Assembly (NCBI GenBank): GCA_041736465.1
Contig: JBGSTO010000096.1
Span: 1-9,827 of the forward strand
Source of the DNA: JAJUJL01 sp041736465
GTDB taxonomy: Bacteria; Chloroflexota; Anaerolineae; Anaerolineales; UBA4823
Reading direction: 5' to 3'
DNA length: 9,827 nt
Both the position numbers and the translations under genes were made by a program. This document shows, in pieces, positions 6,195 to 9,827 of the stretch. The notes under the pieces are model-generated. The model was not told where the DNA came from, did not search any database, and was given only the letters and a program-made list of their open reading frames with translations. Every line of letters starts with the position of its first letter. Position 1 is the first letter of the stretch.

Positions 6195-7233
6195 AAGTCC
6201 GGCTGTCCTGAGAACTGGCCCACAAACGCCGGTCGGCCTCGTCTTCCTCGTCCAGCAAGCTCGGGTGCACGTCTGGCTTAAGCGAATAACCGTGCGAAGT
6301 CCACAGCTCGGCTGCCAGGCGGCGCGGCGCGCAGCGCGCGCCCTGCCGGATGAAATACTCGCACACCCGCAGCAGGTCGCGCTCGAAAACAGCGTACGCC
6401 AGGCGGTTTTGGCGCGGCTGCATCACCTGGGGGAAATCGATCAGCCAGATGTCGCCCTGCCAGTACAGGATGTTGAAAGCCGACAAATCACCGTGGATGC
6501 GCTCGTTAGCCAGCATAAGTTCCACGTTGCGCACCACCCGCTCGAACAGCGGCTGGGCTTCGTCGCGCTCCAGACGGATCGTATTCAACGTGGGGGCCGG
6601 TGTGTGTGCATCGCCCAGGTAGGTCATCAGGATGGCATTATTGCCGCGCCCATACGGGCGCGGCACTTCCACTCCAGCAGCATGCAGCGCCACCAGCGTC
6701 TGGTACTCGTATTCGATCCAGGAGCCGTGCAGCAGTTCCTGCCCGTAAGCAGTGTGCTTGCGCATGGCATGCTGCATCCCATGGTTTTTGATCTCATTGC
6801 CATCCGCATCCAGGTCCGGGCGACCTTCGCGATAAAGGTGGTCTTTGCGTAGGTTGCGAAACATGCGCGGCCGGTACACCTTGGCGCACACGTGGCGCTC
6901 CGCGATGGTGCTGGGATCGCCGGCGCACAGGTACACCGTGGCCTCCTTGCCGCCCCGCACCAGCCGCAGCACATCGGCAATCATATGGTCTTCGTAGAAC
7001 CCGCCCAGCGAGTCCTCGATCCACTGCTGCTCATGGCGCGAAGCCTGGTAGGAAAACTCGAACCTCTCCTCGCGCTCCTGCTGGGCCGCCAGCGCCGCCG
7101 GATCCGGATCTGCCGGCTGGGGTTTGCCCGCTTTGCGCCCGGGTTTACTCACCTTCTCTCGGTGCGCGCGCCGGTCAAGCACTGCTATATCAAATTCATC
7201 ATCTACGAGTAAGTGAGGATTTACGCGCGGCAT
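6193..7233 (-). CDS. RIO-family atypical serine/threonine protein kinase (RIO1-like)
   Basis: 346 aa. RIO kinases are atypical ATP-binding enzymes. In archaea and eukaryotes they act in late maturation of the small ribosomal subunit, where they may work more as ATPases than as kinases. Visible motifs: a nucleotide-binding loop GGKEATVYL (94-102); the ATP-lysine K118 in VCAKVYRPR; the catalytic loop IHGDLSAFN, with D249 and N254; and the metal-binding LIDFPQV with D266. Residues 1-60 are charged and low in complexity, with no clear winged-helix domain like that of Rio2. The C-terminal tail is acidic (LLDEEDEADRR). Start ATG 7233 lies one base after the rsgA stop, with GGAAGG 6-7 nt upstream inside rsgA, so the two genes are translationally coupled. 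Its substrate in bacteria is not known to me. The pairing with rsgA suggests a ribosome-assembly role. Confidence 0.92.
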   Translation of the reverse strand: MPRVNPHLLVDDEFDIAVLDRRAHREKVSKPGRKAGKPQPADPDPAALAAQQEREERFEFSYQASRHEQQWIEDSLGGFYEDHMIADVLRLVRGGKEATVYLCAGDPSTIAERHVCAKVYRPRMFRNLRKDHLYREGRPDLDADGNEIKNHGMQHAMRKHTAYGQELLHGSWIEYEYQTLVALHAAGVEVPRPYGRGNNAILMTYLGDAHTPAPTLNTIRLERDEAQPLFERVVRNVELMLANERIHGDLSAFNILYWQGDIWLIDFPQVMQPRQNRLAYAVFERDLLRVCEYFIRQGARCAPRRLAAELWTSHGYSLKPDVHPSLLDEEDEADRRLWASSQDSRT

Positions 7234-7234
7234 A

Positions 7235-8218
7235 TCAACCTTCCAACAGCTTCAAGTAGCTCTCGTAGCGGCGCTCGGATACCTCGCCGGCGTCGACCGC
7301 CTTGATCACCGCGCAGCCTGGCTCGTGCTCGTGGCGGCAGTCCAGGCCGAATTTGCAGCTCCCAACCAGGGGCCGCATCTCCGGGAAGCACAGCGCCACA
7401 TCCTCGCCGTCCAACGCCCAAGGGCCGAACTCGCGCATACCGGGCGTGTCCACGATGCCTCCGCCGAAATCCAGCGGGAACATCTCCAGGTGAGTAGTGG
7501 TATGGCGGCCCTTGCTGGTTGCCTGGCTGACGGTGTTCACCTTCAGACCCAAGCCGGGCTGCAGGGCGTTGAGCAGCGAGCTTTTGCCGACGCCCGACTT
7601 GCCCACCAGCACCGAGATGCGTCCGCGCAGCACCGACTTGAGCTTCTCCAGCCCGGTGCCATCCTCGGCGCTGGTGAGCAGCACCGGGTATCCCAGGCGG
7701 CGGTAATTGGTCACCTCAGCCAGCAGCTCGCGCGCATCGCCCAACAAGTCCAGCTTGGCGATCACGATCAACACCTGCAGGCCCAGCGACTCGGCCGATA
7801 CCAGGTAGCGGTCCAGCAGGTTCCACTTCGGATCCGGTTGGGCCGCGGCCATTACCGCCACCACCTGATCCAGGTTGGCGACCATCACCTGCTCCAGCGG
7901 CTTCGGGCCGGCAGCCAGGCGCGACAGCCGGCTGCGCCGCGGCAGCACTTCCAGGATCAGGCCGCGGCCGTCGTGCTCGTCCAGAAAGCGCACCTGATCG
8001 CCTACCGCCACCGGATCAACCGTTTCGATCTCGCGCACTGACTGCACAACCGGGCGCAGCGAGTTGGGGTCGGCGGTGGGATAGATCAGCACCTTGCGCA
8101 GGCGCGCCGAGACCTCGCAGGTCACCATCCGCCCGCCGCTGTCCACAAAGTAGTGGCCCTTCGTTTTCTTCATCACCACGCCCTGCTCATGACTGCGGGC
8201 GTCTAAAGTTGCATCCAT
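7235..8218 (-). CDS. rsgA: Ribosome small-subunit-dependent GTPase RsgA
   Basis: 327 aa from ATG 8218. RsgA (YjeQ/YloQ) is a circularly permuted GTPase that checks late 30S assembly near the decoding centre and releases maturation factors. Order seen: an N-terminal OB-fold (about 16-95, GHYFVDSGGRMVTCEV); G4 as AKLDL (144-148); G1 GKSGVGKSS (196-204); G2 in SKGRHTTTH (215-223); G3 DTPG (237-240); and a C-terminal zinc domain with C268, C274, H276 and C282. The G4-G1-G3 order is the expected permutation. G4 has Ala where Asn is commonest, though Gram-positive members also vary there. I chose 8218 because AGGAG (8230-8226) lies 7 nt upstream. The open frame reaches 8329, but the extra residues are not RsgA-like. 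I found no good promoter between 8219 and 8346, so expression probably depends on the promoter at 8593 and read-through of two terminators. Confidence 0.95.
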   Translation of the reverse strand: MDATLDARSHEQGVVMKKTKGHYFVDSGGRMVTCEVSARLRKVLIYPTADPNSLRPVVQSVREIETVDPVAVGDQVRFLDEHDGRGLILEVLPRRSRLSRLAAGPKPLEQVMVANLDQVVAVMAAAQPDPKWNLLDRYLVSAESLGLQVLIVIAKLDLLGDARELLAEVTNYRRLGYPVLLTSAEDGTGLEKLKSVLRGRISVLVGKSGVGKSSLLNALQPGLGLKVNTVSQATSKGRHTTTHLEMFPLDFGGGIVDTPGMREFGPWALDGEDVALCFPEMRPLVGSCKFGLDCRHEHEPGCAVIKAVDAGEVSERRYESYLKLLEG

Positions 8219-8346
8219 TGCATCACTCCTGCGTTCGTTTACCAATCCGATATGCATTGCCGTGGTTTGGGCAGCTACCTTTCCACCACCACTGCGATCC
8301 TGTCTTGAGTGAAAAGCATCAAACGGCATCGTGTTCCATCCAGGTT

Positions 8347-8376
8347 AAATAGAAAGCCACGGGGTGACCCGTGGCC
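8347..8376 (-). terminator. Second tandem intrinsic terminator (T2) upstream of rsgA
   Basis: The minus strand has GCCACGGG (8375-8368), a TCAC loop, then CCCGTGGC (8363-8356), a perfect 8-bp stem, followed by TTTCTATTT (8355-8347). The U-tract is interrupted but adequate. It lies ~130 bp upstream of the rsgA start, in the rsgA leader. Its 5' arm (CCACGGG) can also pair with the 3' arm of T1. Confidence 0.65.
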
Positions 8377-8397
8377 GCCAACAACTAACGGTTGGTT

Positions 8398-8429
8398 AAA
8401 AAAACCACGGGCGCTGAGTGCGCCCGCAG
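8398..8429 (-). terminator. First tandem intrinsic terminator (T1) upstream of rsgA
   Basis: The minus strand has CTGCGGGCGC (8429-8420), an ACTCA loop, then GCGCCCGTGG (8414-8405). This is a 10-bp stem with two G-U pairs and seven GC pairs at its core. Seven T's (8404-8398) follow immediately. It is a textbook Rho-independent terminator. It lies 27 bp after the 22-codon ORF and before rsgA. Confidence 0.85.
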
Positions 8430-8482
8430 TCGAAATGACAGCTTAAGTCAGCAGCTCAAACGGCTGCCTCCAGGCGCACCCA
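8415..8482 (-). promoter_or_regulatory. Possible antiterminator helix overlapping the leader ORF and T1
   Basis: TGGGTGCGCCTG inside the leader ORF (8482-8471) can form 12 consecutive pairs (two G-U) with CGGGCGCACTCA (8426-8415), the 5' arm and loop of T1. This would prevent T1. The freed T1 3' arm CCCGTGG (8411-8405) is perfectly complementary to the T2 5' arm CCACGGG (8374-8368), so T2 could be disrupted as well. The complementarity is seen directly; the regulatory reading is inference. Confidence 0.4.
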
Positions 8483-8524
8483 TAGGATACGGTTGCAAAC
8501 ACGTTCAATGATGCGGCTATCCAT
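8456..8524 (-). CDS. 22-codon leader peptide or small-protein ORF
   Basis: ATG 8524 is preceded by AAAGGAGG with 10-nt spacing, and the ORF ends at TGA 8456. The peptide is MDSRIIERVCNRILWVRLEA followed by AV: four Arg, two Glu and regularly placed Ile/Val/Leu, so it could form a short amphipathic helix. No known family. It lies ~34 nt downstream of the predicted start of a strong dedicated promoter (8593-8565) and is followed by two terminators, so the basic transcript would be only ~160 nt. Two readings fit. It may be a leader peptide whose translation decides between T1 and the antiterminator, controlling rsgA-RIO, or a stand-alone small-protein gene. There is no obvious run of one regulatory codon, so classic amino-acid starvation control is unlikely. 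Confidence 0.5.
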   Translation of the reverse strand: MDSRIIERVCNRILWVRLEAAV

Positions 8525-8564
8525 AATGTGCACGCCTCCTTTCAAAAGATCAAAGAATGTTGCC

Positions 8565-8593
8565 ATTCTACCACTGGCATTGGACAGCGTCAA
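8565..8593 (-). promoter_or_regulatory. Promoter for the leader ORF / rsgA-RIO operon
   Basis: Minus strand: -35 TTGACG at 8593-8588, 17-bp spacer, -10 TAGAAT at 8570-8565. Each hexamer is one base from consensus, and the -10 is identical to that of rRNA promoter P3. The start site would be near 8558, giving a ~34-nt 5' UTR with AAAGGAGG. It lies 68 bp after the polX stop, and I see no terminator between polX and this promoter (8594-8660). Confidence 0.75.
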
Positions 8594-8660
8594 GCCATTA
8601 AATGCACCCCCTCCAAAACGCACTTCGTCTCTGCAGCAAAGCCAGGCAGGGGGACGCAGC

Positions 8661-9827
8661 TCAGCCCCTCGCTCTCAACCACTCCAACAAACGCTGCGGC
8701 TGCCAGGCATTGATCACATTCTCCGCTCCCACCCAGCCGCGCCGGGCAGTCGCCACGCCGAAATGGATCAAATCCAGGTCGCTCTCGCTGTGCGCGTCGG
8801 TGTTGATGCTCAGCGGGATGCCCAGCTCCACCGCCCGGCGGGCATACACATCTTCCAGGTCCAGGCGCGCCGGGTGTGCGTTAATCTCCAACGCTACACC
8901 GCTCTCCGCCGCCGCCTTAAGCACCGCCTCCATGTCCAGGTCGGCGCCCTCGCGGTCGGGCAGCAGCCTGCCAGTGGGGTGCCCGATGACATCCACGTGC
9001 GGGCTGCGGATGGCGTTGATCAGGCGTTGCGTCACCTTCTCGCGCGGCTGGCGCAGGCTGACATGCAGCGAGGCGATAACGATATCCAGGCGAGCCAGGG
9101 CCTCGTCGGGGTAATCCAGCTCCCCATCGGCGCGGATTTCCACCTCGGCGCCCTGCAGCAGGCGGAGCTTATCGCCCAGTTCGCGCTGCACGGCATCGAT
9201 CTCTTCACGCTGGCTGCGCAGCTCATCCACCGATAAGCCGCCCGCCACGCCCAGGCTGGCAGAATGATCGGTGATCGCCAGCACTTTGTAGCCGCGCCGC
9301 AGCGCCGCTTCCGCCATCTGGCGGATGCTGAGCTTGCCGTCGCTCCAGGTGGAGTGGCAGTGCAGCTCGGCCTGCAGATCGCCTTGCTCCAGCAGGCGAG
9401 GCAGCTCGCCTGCCAGGGCAGCCTGCACCTCGCCGCGGTCTTCGCGCAGCTCGGGCGGAATCCACGGCAGCCCCAGTGCCTGGTAGACCTCTTCCTCGGT
9501 GGCGCACAAAATCTCGCTCTCGTCCTGGCGGGTGAGGGCGTGCTCGGAGAGCGACAGCCTCAGCTTGAGCGCCCGCTCGCGCAGGCGCACGTTGTGATCC
9601 TTGGAACCGGTGGCGTACTGCAGGGCGGTACCGAAACGCTCCGGCGGGTGCACCCATAGTTGAGCGCGCAGCCCGTGGGTGAACTCCACGCTGGCTTTGG
9701 TCTCGCCTTTGCCCAGCACGCGGCTCACGTCCGCCCTGCCGGTGAACTCCTGCATCACTGCCTGCGAATCGCTGGCTGCCGCCAGCAGGTCCAGATCGCC
9801 CACCGTGGGGCGCATGCGCCGCAGGCT
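8661..9827 (-). CDS. polX: DNA polymerase/3'-5' exonuclease PolX, C-terminal part (cut by window edge)
   Basis: 388 codons are present; the N-terminus lies beyond the right edge. Bacterial PolX proteins are ~570 aa: a Pol beta-like polymerase followed by a PHP nuclease domain, acting in base-excision or gap repair. The fragment begins inside the nucleotide-binding motif (SLRRMRPTVGDLDLL, with the two metal-binding Asp of GDLD). It passes PPERFGTALQYATGSKDHN, then enters the PHP domain. Counting from the first Met in the fragment (codon at 9815), the PHP ligands are H152 and H154 (LHCHSTWSDG), D159, H184 (ITDHS), E224, H251, H279, and D340/H342 (NTDAHS). All nine appear present. The third palm Asp, usually in VDLRV, is replaced: the sequence reads RAQLWV, with Gln (codon 9662-9660). 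Polymerase activity is therefore doubtful, while the nuclease looks intact. Confidence 0.93.
   Translation of the reverse strand, partial: SLRRMRPTVGDLDLLAAASDSQAVMQEFTGRADVSRVLGKGETKASVEFTHGLRAQLWVHPPERFGTALQYATGSKDHNVRLRERALKLRLSLSEHALTRQDESEILCATEEEVYQALGLPWIPPELREDRGEVQAALAGELPRLLEQGDLQAELHCHSTWSDGKLSIRQMAEAALRRGYKVLAITDHSASLGVAGGLSVDELRSQREEIDAVQRELGDKLRLLQGAEVEIRADGELDYPDEALARLDIVIASLHVSLRQPREKVTQRLINAIRSPHVDVIGHPTGRLLPDREGADLDMEAVLKAAAESGVALEINAHPARLDLEDVYARRAVELGIPLSINTDAHSESDLDLIHFGVATARRGWVGAENVINAWQPQRLLEWLRARG

Noticed and set aside
8219..8329. Longer RsgA start at 8329
   Set aside because: The extra 37 residues do not resemble RsgA and have no good Shine-Dalgarno, whereas ATG 8218 has AGGAG at 7-nt spacing.
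8590..8614. Minus-strand GGAGGGGG followed by ATG GCT TGA
   Set aside because: A two-codon ORF with a Shine-Dalgarno-like run, but it overlaps the -35 box of the 8593 promoter and is most likely chance in a G-rich stretch.

Overview
The window looks like a chromosomal contig from a member of the Chloroflexota, probably class Anaerolineae. The 16S rRNA sequence matches that class as I recall it (from memory, not a search), and the GC-rich housekeeping genes are consistent with it. All recognisable genes are on the minus strand except one PIN/NYN-family gene. The first ~100 bases do not belong with the rest: they encode 33 residues of a proteobacterial-type NAD(P) transhydrogenase beta subunit (PntB). 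They are joined inside the 16S gene at a short stretch of microhomology, which is best read as an assembly chimera.

Layout, left to right. 1-102: pntB fragment. 101-991: 5' ~60% of a 16S rRNA gene (minus), broken at about E. coli position 920. 992-1449: rRNA leader with several hairpins and three near-consensus sigma70-type promoters in tandem. 1450-5346: a compact minus-strand cluster, read right to left as membrane-anchored LysM/lamin-tail protein, DUF1992 protein, dnaX, ybaB, recR, running into the rRNA operon. 5347-5481: divergent promoter region. 5482-5991: yacP/rae1-like NYN nuclease gene (plus), apparently leaderless. 5992-6192: a densely structured non-coding stretch with two poly-C-loop hairpins, an ACCTCCTTA segment and a strong plus-strand terminator; it may be a small RNA. 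6193-8218: a RIO-family kinase gene and rsgA, one base apart. 8219-8593: a leader with its own promoter, a 22-codon ORF with a strong Shine-Dalgarno, a possible antiterminator helix and two tandem terminators, all upstream of rsgA-RIO. 8661-9827: 3' part of a PolX-family DNA polymerase/PHP gene, cut by the window edge.

How the genes fit together. DnaX, YbaB and RecR form the classic replication/recombination cluster. Next to it lie several ribosome-related items: 16S rRNA, the 30S-maturation GTPase RsgA, a RIO kinase (a family known from small-subunit maturation in archaea and eukaryotes) and a Rae1-like ribosome-associated nuclease. The two most interesting proposals are (i) a leader-peptide attenuator controlling rsgA-RIO, with mutually exclusive helices I could trace base by base, and (ii) a C-rich structured RNA between yacP and the RIO gene. 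Both are inferences from sequence and need comparative or transcript data.
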